Of a stretch of 64,000 nt of DNA, positions 49,173-60,100 are shown piece by piece. Numbering within the stretch: the stretch's first letter is position 1; each line of letters opens with the position of its first letter. The stretch lies in contig JAQGLW010000081.1 in NCBI GenBank assembly GCA_028292665.1, positions 24,655 to 88,654 on the forward strand. Reading direction: 5' to 3'. Under the pieces are notes generated by a model, which saw only the letters and a program-made list of their open reading frames with translations, was not told the DNA's origin and made no database searches. The position numbers were made by a program, and so were the translations under genes. The DNA comes from Herminiimonas sp. (GTDB lineage: Bacteria > Pseudomonadota > Gammaproteobacteria > Burkholderiales > Burkholderiaceae_D).

Positions 49173-49245
49173 CGGCTTCACCCTTGATCCCTGTCGAAGG
49201 AAGAGAGAAGCCGATTGTTCCTTCCGTCCCTGAGAGAAGGGACGG
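49173..49245. terminator. Tandem hairpins between convergent corA and Nramp-like gene
   Basis: CGGCTTC (49173-49179) pairs with GAAGCCG (49207-49213). CCGTCCC (49224-49230) pairs with GGGACGG (49239-49245). They lie in the 116-bp gap between converging genes and probably stop both transcripts. T-tracts are poor. Confidence 0.6.
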
Positions 49246-49284
49246 GATGAGAAAACCGGAGCCCGGCGCCGTCAGGCAGTGAAT

Positions 49285-50562
49285 TCACATCGTCGCAAAC
49301 ATCGCCGCCACCGCCGCCAGCATCACCGCCACGCCAATCCAGCCGATAATCGTATGCCGCCGCGACAATGTGAACGGTCCCATGATCCGCGGCTCGCGCG
49401 CCAGCAGCATCATCACAATCATGATCGGCACCGCAATCACGCCATTGATGAGCGCCGACCAGAACAGCGCCTTGATCGGATCGATCGGAGTGAAATTGAG
49501 CAGCATCCCGCCGATCGTCGCCAGCGAAATAATTGCATAAAATTCGCGCGCTTGCAGCGCCTTCAGATCCAGTCCGTTGTGCCAGCGAAAACTCTCGGTA
49601 ACGGCATAAGCCGCCGAGCCGGACAATACCGGAACCGCCAATAAGCCGGTACCGATGATTCCCATCGCAAACAGCAGGAAGGCGAATTCGCCGGCCAACG
49701 GCCGCAGCGCTTCGGCCGCCTGTGCCGAAGTCTGAATATTGGTGACGCCATGCGCACCGAGCGTGGCAGCGGTAGTCAGGATGATGAAGAACGCGACCAG
49801 ATTGGAGAATGCCATGCCGATGAACGTGTCGACCTTGATCCGTTTCAATTGCGCTGCCGCACCCTGCGGTGCCTTGAACAAGGCTTTGGCCGAACCGTCG
49901 CTGCGGATTTCTTCCACTTCCTGCGACGCCTGCCAGAAAAACAGGTAAGGACTGATGGTGGTTCCGAACACTGCAACGATCAGCGTAACCGAAGCATTGT
50001 TCCAGGCGAATGTCGGCCACAGCGTATGCGTGAGGACTTCTCCCCACGGCATATTGATCGAAAACACCGTTGCGACATAAGCCAGCAAGCCGAGCGTAAG
50101 CCATTTCAGGTAGCGCACATATTTCCGGTATGGCAAAAAAATCTGCAGAGACAGGCATAAAAAACCGAAGCCGAGCGAATAATAATGAGCCGAACCATGT
50201 CCGGCCACCAGCGCCATCGCCTCGCCCATCGCCGCAATATCGGCCGCGATATTGATCACATTCGCCACCAGAAGCAGCAGCACGATTGCATACAGAAGCC
50301 ATGGAGAATAAGCGCGCCGGATATTGGCCGCCAGACCCCTGCCCGTCACTCGGCCGATCCGGGCCGAAACGAGTTGAATGCCTACCATGAACGGATAGGT
50401 CAGCACCAGCGTCCACAGCATATTGAAACCGAACTGCGCGCCCGCTTGCGAGTAGGTTGCGATGCCGGACGGATCGTCGTCCGCCGCCCCGGTAATCAAG
50501 CCGGGGCCAAGCGCTTTGACGGCGTCGTGATGTCTGAAAAGGGAAAAAAGCTTGCCGACCAT
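49285..50562 (-). CDS. Nramp-family divalent metal transporter with altered binding motif
   Basis: This 425-residue protein has about eleven membrane helices. Helix 1 has DDDPSGIATYSQAGAQFG: Asp30-Pro31-Ser32-Gly33 where MntH/Nramp have Asp-Pro-Gly-Asn. Helix 6 reads FGTTISPYLFFWQASQEVEE, with Ser-Pro-Tyr where manganese and iron transporters have Met-Pro-His. So two of the usual metal ligands (Asn, Met) are missing. This places it in the Nramp-related clade that is not a typical manganese importer; some members of that broad clade carry magnesium. The corA gene next door fits such a role, but the ion is unproved. Confidence 0.85.
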   Translation of the reverse strand: MVGKLFSLFRHHDAVKALGPGLITGAADDDPSGIATYSQAGAQFGFNMLWTLVLTYPFMVGIQLVSARIGRVTGRGLAANIRRAYSPWLLYAIVLLLLVANVINIAADIAAMGEAMALVAGHGSAHYYSLGFGFLCLSLQIFLPYRKYVRYLKWLTLGLLAYVATVFSINMPWGEVLTHTLWPTFAWNNASVTLIVAVFGTTISPYLFFWQASQEVEEIRSDGSAKALFKAPQGAAAQLKRIKVDTFIGMAFSNLVAFFIILTTAATLGAHGVTNIQTSAQAAEALRPLAGEFAFLLFAMGIIGTGLLAVPVLSGSAAYAVTESFRWHNGLDLKALQAREFYAIISLATIGGMLLNFTPIDPIKALFWSALINGVIAVPIMIVMMLLAREPRIMGPFTLSRRHTIIGWIGVAVMLAAVAAMFATM

Positions 50563-50737
50563 GCCGGACTCCGCAATACATCGGCGGCCAGCCGGTAAGC
50601 CGGGAATGCCGGGATTAGATGAATTCAGATAAAGGAGAACTGTCCATTGCGGGCGAGATTGTACCAGTTGCGGATGTTGCGCTGCGCGACAAAAATGTTA
50701 CGAATTATTGCCGCCCGATGCCGGACGGCAAGCGATT

Positions 50738-52033
50738 TCATGCGAGTTTGGAAAATGCCTGGCGTGCTGCGGAAATCGTTGCATCTATGACCGCATCATC
50801 ATGCTGCGCCGACACGAATCCTGCTTCAAATGCCGAAGGCGCCAAATAGACGCCTGCGTCCAGCATCGCATGGAAAAAAGCATTGAATTGCGATTTGTCG
50901 CATCCCATCATCGTCGCGTAGGTTGTCGGTATCGCCTGAGTGAAATACAAGCCGAACATGCCGCCGACCGAATCGGCGCAAAAGGCCACGCCTGCATCTT
51001 TTGCCGCGCCGGACAATCCTTGCGCCAGCTTGGCCGTTTGCGCGCCGAGAGACTCGTAGAAGCCGGGTGCCTGAATCAGCTTCAGCGTACTCATTCCTGC
51101 CGCCACGGCTACCGGATTGCCGGACAAGGTGCCGGCCTGATAGACCGGGCCGAGCGGCGCCAGATGTTTCATTAAATCCGCACGGCCGCCAAAAGCCGCA
51201 ACCGGCAAGCCGCCGCCGATCACTTTGCCCAGCACGGTCAAATCAGGCGTGATGCCATACAACGATTGCGCGCCGCCCAGCGCTACCCGAAAGCCCGACA
51301 TCACTTCATCGAAAATCAGTACCGCACCATGTCGGCTGCAGACACGGCGCATCGTTTGCAAAAATTCCGGCGTCGCGCGCAGCAAATTCATGTTGCCCGC
51401 AACCGGTTCCACGATCACGCAGGCGATCGATTCGCCCATCTGCTTGAATACATCTTCCAGCTGCTGCGCATTGTTGTAGTCGAGAACCAGCGTGTGTTTG
51501 GCGAAATCTTCCGGAACTCCGGCCGATGTCGGATTGCCGAACGTGAGCAAGCCGCTGCCGGCTTTGACCAGCAATGAATCGGCATGACCGTGATAGCAGC
51601 CTTCGAATTTGATGATCCTGTCGCGGCCGGTAGCGCCGCGAGCGAGGCGTAACGCGCTCATCGCGGCTTCGGTGCCGCTTGATACCAGCCGTACTTGTTC
51701 GATCGAAGGAACCAGGCGGCAGATTTCTTCCGCCATCTGGACTTCGCCCTCGGTCGGCGCGCCGAAACTCAGGCCGCGCGCCGCCGCATCCTGCACTGCC
51801 TGGACAACGGCCGGATGCGCGTGGCCGACAATTGCCGGGCCCCACGAGCCGATATAATCGATGTAGCGCTTGTCATCGGCATCCCAGAAATAAGGACCCG
51901 CTGCGCGTGTAATGAAGCGCGGCGTGCCGCCGACCGAACGAAAGGCGCGAACCGGCGAATTGACGCCGCCCGGTGTAGTGCGTTGCGCGCGCGCAAAAAG
52001 AATATCGTTGCTGGAAACGGAGTTGGAAGTCAT
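50738..52033 (-). CDS. hemL: Glutamate-1-semialdehyde 2,1-aminomutase HemL
   Basis: HemL makes 5-aminolevulinate for haem. From ATG 52033 the 431-residue protein starts [31 protein letters not shown]. It has the PLP-binding Lys in [16 protein letters not shown], the [10 protein letters not shown] motif and [14 protein letters not shown]. The frame extends 19 codons upstream but that piece is unlike the family. hemL follows thiD in the same direction, only ~28 bp away, and this neighbourhood is conserved in Burkholderiales. Confidence 0.96.
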   Translation of the reverse strand: MTSNSVSSNDILFARAQRTTPGGVNSPVRAFRSVGGTPRFITRAAGPYFWDADDKRYIDYIGSWGPAIVGHAHPAVVQAVQDAAARGLSFGAPTEGEVQMAEEICRLVPSIEQVRLVSSGTEAAMSALRLARGATGRDRIIKFEGCYHGHADSLLVKAGSGLLTFGNPTSAGVPEDFAKHTLVLDYNNAQQLEDVFKQMGESIACVIVEPVAGNMNLLRATPEFLQTMRRVCSRHGAVLIFDEVMSGFRVALGGAQSLYGITPDLTVLGKVIGGGLPVAAFGGRADLMKHLAPLGPVYQAGTLSGNPVAVAAGMSTLKLIQAPGFYESLGAQTAKLAQGLSGAAKDAGVAFCADSVGGMFGLYFTQAIPTTYATMMGCDKSQFNAFFHAMLDAGVYLAPSAFEAGFVSAQHDDAVIDATISAARQAFSKLA

Positions 52034-52061
52034 GCGTCGGTCGAAAGAAAAGTGATTCGGT

Positions 52062-52892
52062 TCAAGCGTCGGTGTCGGTGTCTGGTTCACGCGCCCAGAA
52101 ATAGCGGTCCGGTATCAGCTTGCCCATGCCGAGCCGCTGCGCATTGGCAATTGACGCGTTGGTAAATTCCTGTGCCTCGAAAACGGCCTCGGGCACATCC
52201 AGCCCATTCGCCAGCATCGCGGCGATGGTTGCCGACAGGGTGGCGCCGGCCCCGCTGAAGGAGCCGGACTGGCGTGGCCAGTTATCGGTGCGCACGATAC
52301 CCGATTCGCTGAATAGCGTATTGGCCACATCATGCACATCGCTCGGGGTGCCGGTCACAAACAAAAACTCGCAACCCAGATCGATGATCCGCATCGCGTC
52401 CAGCGCCATCGTGTCGTCGGCGGACGGTTCGCGCCATGTCTCGGCAAAGCGCGCCAATTCAACGGCCGACACCAGCAATAGCGTGGTCTGCGGAATCAGC
52501 AGTTCGCGCATCGCAATCAACTGGTCTTCGCCATCCAGCCCCGGATCGGGCATTGCTGTATTGAAAGGGTCGAGTATCAATGGGATATCGGGATAGTCGG
52601 ACACGATTTCCGCAATCACCGAGACATTCTCTATGCTGCCGACAGCACCCACCTTGAATGCAGCAACCGGCATATCTTCGAGCACTACGCGCGCTTGATC
52701 GGCTACCCAGTCGGCATCGATGACCTGAATGTCCTCGATACGAGTGGTGTCGCCAATCAGAATCGACGTGATGACAGAGAGCCCATGGCAGCCCATCGCA
52801 GCGAACGATGCAAGATCGGCCTGGATGCCGATTGCGCCGACGGGATCGGCGGCGTTGAAAGTCAGGATCAGCGGAGAAGTTTGGTTTTGCAC
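52062..52892 (-). CDS. thiD: Divergent hydroxymethylpyrimidine kinase (ThiD-like), key residues changed
   Basis: This 276-residue ribokinase-fold protein aligns with ThiD, which phosphorylates HMP and HMP-P for thiamine. Family landmarks are altered. The N-terminal AGSDSGGGAGIQADL is [15 protein letters not shown]. The DPVM/DPVLAS loop reads [11 protein letters not shown]. The TPN..EA motif reads VSAVELA. The anion-hole motif GxGCTLSA is GAGATLSA, so the catalytic Cys is Ala217. Start is GTG 52892. It may be a degenerate or repurposed ThiD. The frame is intact over the full length, so it is not a simple pseudogene. Confidence 0.75.
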   Translation of the reverse strand: MQNQTSPLILTFNAADPVGAIGIQADLASFAAMGCHGLSVITSILIGDTTRIEDIQVIDADWVADQARVVLEDMPVAAFKVGAVGSIENVSVIAEIVSDYPDIPLILDPFNTAMPDPGLDGEDQLIAMRELLIPQTTLLLVSAVELARFAETWREPSADDTMALDAMRIIDLGCEFLFVTGTPSDVHDVANTLFSESGIVRTDNWPRQSGSFSGAGATLSATIAAMLANGLDVPEAVFEAQEFTNASIANAQRLGMGKLIPDRYFWAREPDTDTDA

Positions 52893-52945
52893 AGCGAGTA
52901 GATTAAGATATCTGACTTTGCATTTTACTTGAAGGGCAGTCAGCC

Positions 52946-53140
52946 GTGAGCAATAACGAAACGCCGAATAAAGAATTCAAGACCTGGATGTGCTTGATTT
53001 GCGGATGGATATACGATGAAGCGGCAGGGTTGCCGGACGAAGGCATTGCCCCCGGCACCCGTTGGGAACAAGTGCCGATGAACTGGACTTGTCCGGAATG
53101 CGGCGCACGAAAAGAAGATTTCGAAATGGTCAACATCTGA
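52946..53140 (+). CDS. Rubredoxin
   Basis: This 64-residue electron carrier binds one iron by four cysteines: Cys16 and Cys19 (CLICG), Cys49 and Cys52 (CPECG). The aromatic core and the GIAPGTRWEQVPMNWTCPECG stretch are typical. It has a short N-terminal extension (~10 residues). It diverges from thiD and precedes pilG, with separate promoters for pilG in between. The redox partner is not identifiable here. Confidence 0.96.
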   Translation: MSNNETPNKEFKTWMCLICGWIYDEAAGLPDEGIAPGTRWEQVPMNWTCPECGARKEDFEMVNI

Positions 53141-53145
53141 TAATT

Positions 53146-53174
53146 TTGGACGATAGTGCCATTGTTGATATATA
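53146..53174 (+). promoter_or_regulatory. Upstream candidate promoter of the pilG operon
   Basis: TTGGAC (53146-53151), a 17-bp spacer and TATATA (53169-53174) give a good sigma-70 match, about 130 bp before the pilG ATG. Confidence 0.6.
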
Positions 53175-53248
53175 GTAATATGTCGACAAGGTTTCGCATA
53201 AAAACCACGTCCAAAGAAATCCGAAGCAAAACGTTGTTCTAAAGCATC

Positions 53249-53278
53249 TTGCTTTTTGTTACAGTTGGGCCGTATATT
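53249..53278 (+). promoter_or_regulatory. Proximal candidate promoter of the pilG operon
   Basis: TTGCTT (53249-53254), an 18-bp spacer and TATATT (53273-53278) lie just before pilG. AAGCA/TGCTT, overlapping the -35 box, could instead be a small terminator hairpin for rubredoxin. Confidence 0.5.
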
Positions 53279-53303
53279 GAATACAGTTTAACGGGATGAC
53301 GCC

Positions 53304-53705
53304 ATGACAACATCAACGGATAATGTCAGCCTGAAGATTATGGTGATTGACGACAGCAGCACGATTCGGCGGTCGGCAGAGATTTTTTTGGGGCAGGCAG
53401 GCTATCAAGTCGTTCTTGCAGACGACGGATTCGATGCACTTGCCAAAATGAACGATCATAAACCAGCCTTGATTTTTTGCGACATCCTGATGCCCAGACT
53501 GGATGGTTATCAAACCTGCGCGCTCATCAAGAAAAGTGTCAAATTCCATGCAACCCCCGTCATCATGCTTTCGTCCAAGGATGGCTTGTTCGACCGGGCA
53601 CGCGGCGCAATGGTTGGTTCAAATGCCTATCTCACCAAACCCTTTACCAAGGACAGCTTGCTTAAAACAGTGCGCGAATACACTGCCCCTGCGCTTTCCA
53701 AGTAA
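53304..53705 (+). CDS. pilG: Twitching-motility response regulator PilG
   Basis: This 133-residue stand-alone receiver domain is CheY-like. The acidic pocket is in MVIDDSSTIRRSAEIFL, phospho-acceptor Asp60 in ALIFCDILMPRLDG, the Thr/Ser switch in VIMLSSKDG and the Lys in YLTKPFTKDSL. In Pseudomonas, PilG acts with PilB to promote pilus extension and cAMP synthesis. First gene of pilG-pilH-pilI-pilJ-pilL. The pilus motor PilB encoded elsewhere in the window is its likely target. Confidence 0.95.
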   Translation: MTTSTDNVSLKIMVIDDSSTIRRSAEIFLGQAGYQVVLADDGFDALAKMNDHKPALIFCDILMPRLDGYQTCALIKKSVKFHATPVIMLSSKDGLFDRARGAMVGSNAYLTKPFTKDSLLKTVREYTAPALSK

Positions 53706-53728
53706 TTTTCCGACCCAAAGGTTTTAAC

Positions 53729-54094
53729 ATGGCCATACAAAAAATTCTCATCGTTGACGATTCCCCGACAGAACGTTATTTTCTCTCCGACATTCTGATC
53801 AAAAACGGATTTTCCGTATCCACAGCCGAAAACGGTGAAGAAGCCCTGGCCAAAATCAAGGCAGACAAGCCGCAGTTGATTTTGATGGATATCGTGATGC
53901 CGGGACAAAACGGGTTTCAAGTCACGCGCGCCATCACGCGCGATCCTGATACGCAGGATGTGCCTGTCATCATCTGCACCAGCAAGGGCCAGGAGACCGA
54001 TCGGATATGGGGATTGCGCCAGGGTGCGCGCGACTATATCGTCAAGCCGGTTGACCCGCAGGAATTACTGGCGAAAATTGCTGCGCTCGCATGA
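53729..54094 (+). CDS. pilH: Twitching-motility response regulator PilH
   Basis: This second CheY-like receiver has 121 residues, with ILIVDDSPTERYFLSDIL, phospho-acceptor Asp54 in LILMDIVMPGQNGF and the Lys in YIVKPVDPQELL. In Pseudomonas, PilH opposes PilG by drawing phosphate from ChpA and favouring retraction. It follows pilG by 23 bp and precedes pilI by 14 bp. Confidence 0.95.
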   Translation: MAIQKILIVDDSPTERYFLSDILIKNGFSVSTAENGEEALAKIKADKPQLILMDIVMPGQNGFQVTRAITRDPDTQDVPVIICTSKGQETDRIWGLRQGARDYIVKPVDPQELLAKIAALA

Positions 54095-54108
54095 TTCATT
54101 GATCTCCC

Positions 54109-54684
54109 ATGACCCAATCCACTTCGGACATCGTGTCGGACAAGATTTTCAAAAAACCGGATACGGTCGGTCGGCGGACGCGCTTGCGCGAATTTCAGGC
54201 GCAGTTGGTCGAGCGCATGCAGGCCGCCCGCAGTGGCGTCGATACCCGTGTCAACCAGCTCGGAGTAATGATCGGCCAGACTCGCTGGCTGCTCAGTTTG
54301 CAGGAAGCCGGTGAAATCGTCTCGGTCGGCACCATCACGCCGGTGCCATTGACCCGGGATTGGTTTCTGGGGTTGGCTAACATCCGCGGCAATCTGATCA
54401 GCGTGATCGATTTTGCGCGCTTCCAGGGACAAGTGTCGTCACCGATTGACAAGGACTGCCGCATTGTTGCGTTTGCTCCCGGATTATCATTCAACAGCGG
54501 GTTGCTGGTATCGCGCGTCATGGGCTTGCGCAACATCGCGGAGATGGAACTGCAAACGAATAATCCGGCGGATGTTGCACCGTGGTCGACCCGGCAGTAT
54601 GTCGACAAGGAGTCGCAAGTCTGGCAGGAACTCAATCTTTCTTTGGTCGTGCAAGACCCGCAATTTTTGCATGTTGGTTTATAA
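54109..54684 (+). CDS. pilI: CheW-like adaptor PilI
   Basis: This 191-residue CheW-domain protein couples the receptor PilJ to the kinase PilL/ChpA. Conserved CheW landmarks include WFLGLANIRGNLISVIDFARF and the GLLVSRVMGLRNI stretch near the end. The first ~60 residues are a basic, helical extension before the CheW fold. No membrane segment. It precedes pilJ by ~55 bp. Confidence 0.93.
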   Translation: MTQSTSDIVSDKIFKKPDTVGRRTRLREFQAQLVERMQAARSGVDTRVNQLGVMIGQTRWLLSLQEAGEIVSVGTITPVPLTRDWFLGLANIRGNLISVIDFARFQGQVSSPIDKDCRIVAFAPGLSFNSGLLVSRVMGLRNIAEMELQTNNPADVAPWSTRQYVDKESQVWQELNLSLVVQDPQFLHVGL

Positions 54685-54738
54685 GCTGCCACGTGATATG
54701 GCTCGGGCGTAGCGTAATTGGAATTAGGAGACTCAGTA

Positions 54739-57039
54739 ATGGCGTTTAATCTACCGTTCTTTTCCAAGGACAAAAAGGGAGGGAATGCCGAACAGGGCGG
54801 GGTAATCGCACAAGAGCTCGGCATGTTCAACACTCCATCGGCAAATCCCGCAATCGTGCCGCCTGAGTCGAAGCCAGCTGCTACCCCGACAGCGCCAGTC
54901 AATCCGAATGCGACTTTCATCGGCGATGCGTTGCAGAAAAGCGGCGGCATCCGACTGCCGGTGATCGGCCGGCTGCCGTTGCCGCAGCAGGTTCGCATTT
55001 TGCTGATCATGCTGGGCGGATCGTTGTTTCTGGGCTCCGTTTTCGTATGGCTCAATTCCAATGCTTCCATTATCACCGCCACGCAAACGCAAATTGCCGG
55101 TGATGCGCTGATGCACTCGCAACGTCTCGGCAAGGCGGCGCCGAACGCGATTCAAGGCAATCCGGAGGCGTTCAAGCAACTGGAAGACAGCCGCAAGGAA
55201 TTCAACGCGGATTTGAAAATTCTATCCAAGGGCGGTTTCTATCAGGGACGTGAAATCGATCCGCCTAAAGTGCAATTGGATGCGATTCTGAAAGACACGC
55301 GCAAAGCCTGGACCAATTCCGACAAGGCCGCTGAAACCGTCCTGAAGCTGAAAAAAGAATTGACCGGTTTCGGCGCCACGCTGCAAAAACTCAATAACCT
55401 TTCGCCGGCCTTGCTGGAACTGACAGAGCAAATTTCGACCCTGAAAGTACAGGGCGGCGCATCTCCCCGCGAAATTTCAGCAGCCGGTCAGTTAGTGATG
55501 TTGACACAACGACTTGGCCGCAGCGCGAATGAATTTCTGACGTCGGAAGGCGTGAATCCGGAAACGGCGTTCCTGCTGGGTAAGGATACCAATACCTTCC
55601 GCGATATTGCCGAAGGCTTTTTGAACGGCAGTGACGTTTTGCGGCTGACGATTACCAAAGATCAGGAAACGCGTGAAAAATTGGCCGAATTGCAAAAGGT
55701 GTTTGCCGAATACCAGCAATCGGTGGCGAACATCCTCAGCAATCTCCAAAACTTTATTGCCGCGAAACAATCCGAACAACTTATTTTTACGGAAAACGAG
55801 GCACTTAAAGATCGGTTGAGCAAACTGCAAAAGACCTATCGCAGCGAGGAAGATTCCTTTAACTGGACATTCTGGGCGATGTTGTCATGTGCATTGCTGG
55901 CACTGGTTTCCGCTGCAGGTGTCGCGCTTGTATTCCTTCAGGATAGCGCCAACCGGACCAGGGAAGCCGACTTGCGGCGCGAAGCGGCGGAAGCGCAACG
56001 ACTGCAGGCGTTGCAGCAGGAAGAAGAAGCGAAAGCCGCGAACGACCAGAATCAGGCCGCTATTTTGCGCTTGATGAACGAACTGCAGGAAGTGGCGGAC
56101 GGCGACTTGACGGTGCAGGCGACGGTGTCCGAAGACATTACCGGCGCGATCGCCGACTCCCTGAACTACACGGTGGAAGAGTTACGCGGTCTGGTCGGCC
56201 GGGTAACCAATACGGCCGAGCAGGTGACTTCGGCATCCAACCAGGCGCAAAACATTTCGACCGAGTTGCTCGCCGCGTCGCAAAAACAGTCGCGCGAAAT
56301 TCAGGAAACCGGCCAGGCTGTACTGGAAATGGCCGTGCAAATTACCGACGTGTCCAAATCAGCCAACGAATCGGCGGAGGTGGCACGCCAGTCGGTGACG
56401 GCGGCAGAGCAAGGATCGAAGGCGGTGGAAAACGCGATCAAGGGTATGAACGAGATCCGCGACCAAATTCAGGAAACCTCAAAGCGGATCAAGCGATTGG
56501 GTGAATCGTCACAGGAAATTGGCGAGATCACCGAACTGATTTCCGATATTACGGAACAGACCAACGTGCTGGCGCTGAACGCGGCAATTCAAGCGGCATC
56601 GGCCGGCGAAGCCGGACGCGGATTCTCGGTGGTTGCGGAAGAGGTGCAGCGTTTGGCGGAACGTTCCGGCGAAGCGACCAAGCAGATTGGCGCGCTGGTT
56701 CGCACCATTCAAACCGATACGCACGATGCGGTGGCCGCCATGGAAAAATCGACGCAGGGCGTGGTCGAAGGAGCGAAATTGTCCGATGCGGCAGGTGCGG
56801 CATTGTCGGATATCCGTCGCGTTTCGAACCAATTGGCGGAGCTGATTCAGGGCATCTCGTCTGCAACGGAGCAGCAGGCAACATCTGCCAACGGTGTGGC
56901 GCAAAATATTCAGAACATTCTGACGGTCACCGAGCAGACGCAGGAAGGCACGCAACAGACGGCGCATTCGATTCGCGAACTGTCCAAGCTGGCGGAAGAG
57001 CTGAAAAACTCCGTGTCCCGTTTCCGCGTAGCTGCTTGA
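54739..57039 (+). CDS. pilJ: Type IV pilus methyl-accepting receptor PilJ
   Basis: PilJ is the receptor of the Chp pathway, thought to sense pilin or surface contact. From ATG 54739 (after AGGAG) the 766-residue protein has a cytoplasmic N-terminus of ~85 residues and a first helix ([20 protein letters not shown]). The periplasmic region contains two PilJ-type repeats (~residues 110-370), a second helix ([23 protein letters not shown]) and a HAMP-like stretch. The MCP signalling domain has the hairpin tip [42 protein letters not shown] region. A frame start at 54718 is less likely. Confidence 0.95.
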   Translation: MAFNLPFFSKDKKGGNAEQGGVIAQELGMFNTPSANPAIVPPESKPAATPTAPVNPNATFIGDALQKSGGIRLPVIGRLPLPQQVRILLIMLGGSLFLGSVFVWLNSNASIITATQTQIAGDALMHSQRLGKAAPNAIQGNPEAFKQLEDSRKEFNADLKILSKGGFYQGREIDPPKVQLDAILKDTRKAWTNSDKAAETVLKLKKELTGFGATLQKLNNLSPALLELTEQISTLKVQGGASPREISAAGQLVMLTQRLGRSANEFLTSEGVNPETAFLLGKDTNTFRDIAEGFLNGSDVLRLTITKDQETREKLAELQKVFAEYQQSVANILSNLQNFIAAKQSEQLIFTENEALKDRLSKLQKTYRSEEDSFNWTFWAMLSCALLALVSAAGVALVFLQDSANRTREADLRREAAEAQRLQALQQEEEAKAANDQNQAAILRLMNELQEVADGDLTVQATVSEDITGAIADSLNYTVEELRGLVGRVTNTAEQVTSASNQAQNISTELLAASQKQSREIQETGQAVLEMAVQITDVSKSANESAEVARQSVTAAEQGSKAVENAIKGMNEIRDQIQETSKRIKRLGESSQEIGEITELISDITEQTNVLALNAAIQAASAGEAGRGFSVVAEEVQRLAERSGEATKQIGALVRTIQTDTHDAVAAMEKSTQGVVEGAKLSDAAGAALSDIRRVSNQLAELIQGISSATEQQATSANGVAQNIQNILTVTEQTQEGTQQTAHSIRELSKLAEELKNSVSRFRVAA

Positions 57040-57160
57040 TACGATTACGCGTTCAGTTGTCGGCTCACATGGGCTTTCCGGCGGCCCATGTCAGGAGCCC
57101 ATTAGTGTGCATGATGTAGACCGGTTTCGGTTTATCATCTTTTGAACCCACGAGGCAGTC

Positions 57161-60100
57161 ATGACTACCCATTCTTCCGTCCAAAGCGTTCGGGACAATT
57201 TTGATACCGGACCATTGTCGTGGGTGATGGATGAAATCCGTGAGGCGCTCACCCGTTCCAAAACCATCATTCACGAAGCTGTCGCACAGGAAAGCGAAGC
57301 GCAATCCACCGCGCTGCGCCATGCGAAAACTTATTTGCACCAGGCCCATGGAGCATTGCAGATCGTCGATGTCGACGGCGTCGCCCTGCTTACTGAAACG
57401 ACAGAGGATCTGCTCGATCGCCTGGAATCCGGAAAAATTCTTCTCAATCAGGATATTGCACACTCGATTGCAAATGCATATCAAGCGGTGATCGAATATC
57501 TGGAAGAGTTGTTGTCGGGTGCGCAGCACCAGCCAATACGGTTGTTCCCGTATTACCGCTCCTTGATGGAAATCCGCGGTGCTGACAAGATCCATCCTTC
57601 GGATTTGTTTTTCCCCAATCTGGCTGTCCGGCTGCAGCTGCCATTGAACGGACAAGCGGACAAGTCCGTCGATTATGCAGCGTTGCGCCAGCGCTTCGAG
57701 AAAGCGCTCTTGCCGTTTTTGAAAAGCACCGATCCTGCGGCCGAACTTGCGAATGCGGCAGCAATGGGAGACGTCATTGGCGAAGTGGAGCGCGCGCAGA
57801 ACAATCAGCAATCCCGCGGATTCTGGTGGGTAATACATGGTTTTGCCGATGTCGTGTCTGCAGGCAAAGTCAAAAACGAACTATACGTCAGGCAACTCTT
57901 TGCGCGCATCAATCTGCAGCTTCGGCGTTTAAGTGAAGGTTCCTCGAGCATCGGCGAAAGATTGCTGCGCGACGCAATGTTCTTCATCGCGGGCGCCGAA
58001 AATCCGCCGGCGCGGGCATTGCAGATTCGCGCCGCATATCAGTTGGACGGCATGGTTCCGGCCGACTACGAGAAAAAACGTTATGGACAAATCGATGCCG
58101 ACGCGTTGGCCATGGCCAAAGAGCGGCTGTCGCAAGCCAAGAGCATGTGGAACCGCATCGCGGGCGGCGACGCCAGCGCAGCGCAGCCATTCGAACAGGA
58201 AATGAACGGACTGAACGAGGCAGGTTCCAGGCTGAACTCCCCATCGCTATCGAAGTTGCTGCGCGAACTCAACGGCATTGCACGCCATGCCGCCCATTCG
58301 AATCCCGGCGACGGCATCGGTGTCGAAGTTGCCACCAGTCTCTTGTTCGTTGAAGATGCATTGAATCATACCGGCCGCTTGTCGGATAATTTTTCCGAGC
58401 GTGCCGATGCGATGACCGCCAGGCTGTTGTCGATCGTTGCGGGTGAAAAACCCGCAGAGGCGGCGCAATGGCTGGACGACATGTCGCGCGAAGCGCAACA
58501 ACGGCAGACCATGATGGCATTGGCCGGCGAGATGCAATCGAGCCTGGGCCAGGTTGAAAAAATGCTCGACGAGTATTTCAGCAATCCATCCAAGCGTACT
58601 GCACTGACGCCGATTGATTCGGTATTGCACCAGATCGAAGGCGCATTGGCGATCCTGGATCAGGATGATGCGATGCGGGCGATCCGGCATACACGGGCTG
58701 CAGTGAAGCGTTTTGCCGAGGCTGAGCCCGACGCCGCACCGAATCAGCAGGAATTCCGGCATGTTGCGCAAAATGTAGGCGCACTCAGCTTTTTCATTGA
58801 AACACTGCAACTCCATTCCGAAGGTGTAAAAAAACGATTCCTGTTCGATGACAAGCTTGGTGTTTTCCACGCGAATCTGCTTGAAAAAAACACTGCGCCC
58901 GAAGTCTCTGTCGATATACAGATGGACCCGTTATTCGAACCGGCAACCCATCGTGCCGATGTTGTTCAAGACGTTTCGACTGCTTCGGCCCTGCCTACGG
59001 TAGAGGCGGAACTCGCCTATCATCAGCAGCAGTCCGCCGAATTGGCGATCTCTCTCAATGCGGAACCGGACAATCCGGCATTGCAGGAGCGGCTTAAAGA
59101 ATCGCTGGTAAAAATCCGCTCGGATGCTGTCTTGATTGACAATTCCGAGGCCAATGACCGCGCCCAGATCGCAATAGATATACTGGAGCGTCCGGATTTT
59201 GTGGCTTCCGAAGCCGCGCTGGCGGATATTATTTCGGCGACGACGCCGGCTATGCCCGCACCTGTCGAACCGATAATGCAGGCGGCTGCGCCGGAGACCG
59301 ATGAAGCGGTGGATGCAGAACTGCTGGAAATTTTCCTGTCCGAGGCCGAAGAAGTTCTCGACTGCGTCAGGCAGACGATACCCGAATTGCGCAATGAGGC
59401 GCGCAATCAGGAGCATATGACGACGCTGCGCCGGTCATTCCATACTCTCAAGGGAAGCGGCCGCATGGTGGGCTTGATGGCTTTCGGCGATGCGGCGTGG
59501 GGCATAGAGCAGGTATTGAACCTCAGATTGTCCGAAGGCCTGGGAGGAAATCCCGATCTTTATGCGTTATTGGAGAAGGCGACCGAAGTGCTGGGCGCCT
59601 GGGTGGCCGATCTCCAGACGCAGGGACGATCCGATCGCATTGCCGCTGCATTGATGAATGCTGCCGAACGCGTGAAAAAAGGCGAATCATTCCTCTACGA
59701 AGAAAGTGCGGGCGCCATTGCGGAACCCCGGATCGAAACAGCATCGTCGGACGATGTCCAAGCCCCCGTCCTGCTTGCCGAACCTGACATCCTGCTTGAG
59801 CTTCCTCAGGTAGAAGAAGCGCAGATGTCCGACGCTGATCTGACGGCATTCCACATTGAAGAAATCGAATTTGCAATAGAGCCTGTACCGATTATCGCGG
59901 CCAGTGAAGCGTCCGAGCCCGCCGCACCCGAAATCGTTATGCCGGAACTGATGCCGGTTGCGCAGATAATCGATTTTCACGAAATTCTTGCGGCCGAAGA
60001 AAAGCATGACGACAGCATCAAGCGAATCGGCGCTCTCGAAATCAGCGTTCCCCTGCACAATATCTATCTTGCCGAAACCGATGAACTGGTTCGGCTGCTC

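Noticed and set aside
49178..50581. 467-codon minus-strand ORF overlapping the Nramp-like gene
   Set aside because: Shifted-frame shadow of the Nramp-like CDS; Arg/Gly/Cys-rich and without family motifs.
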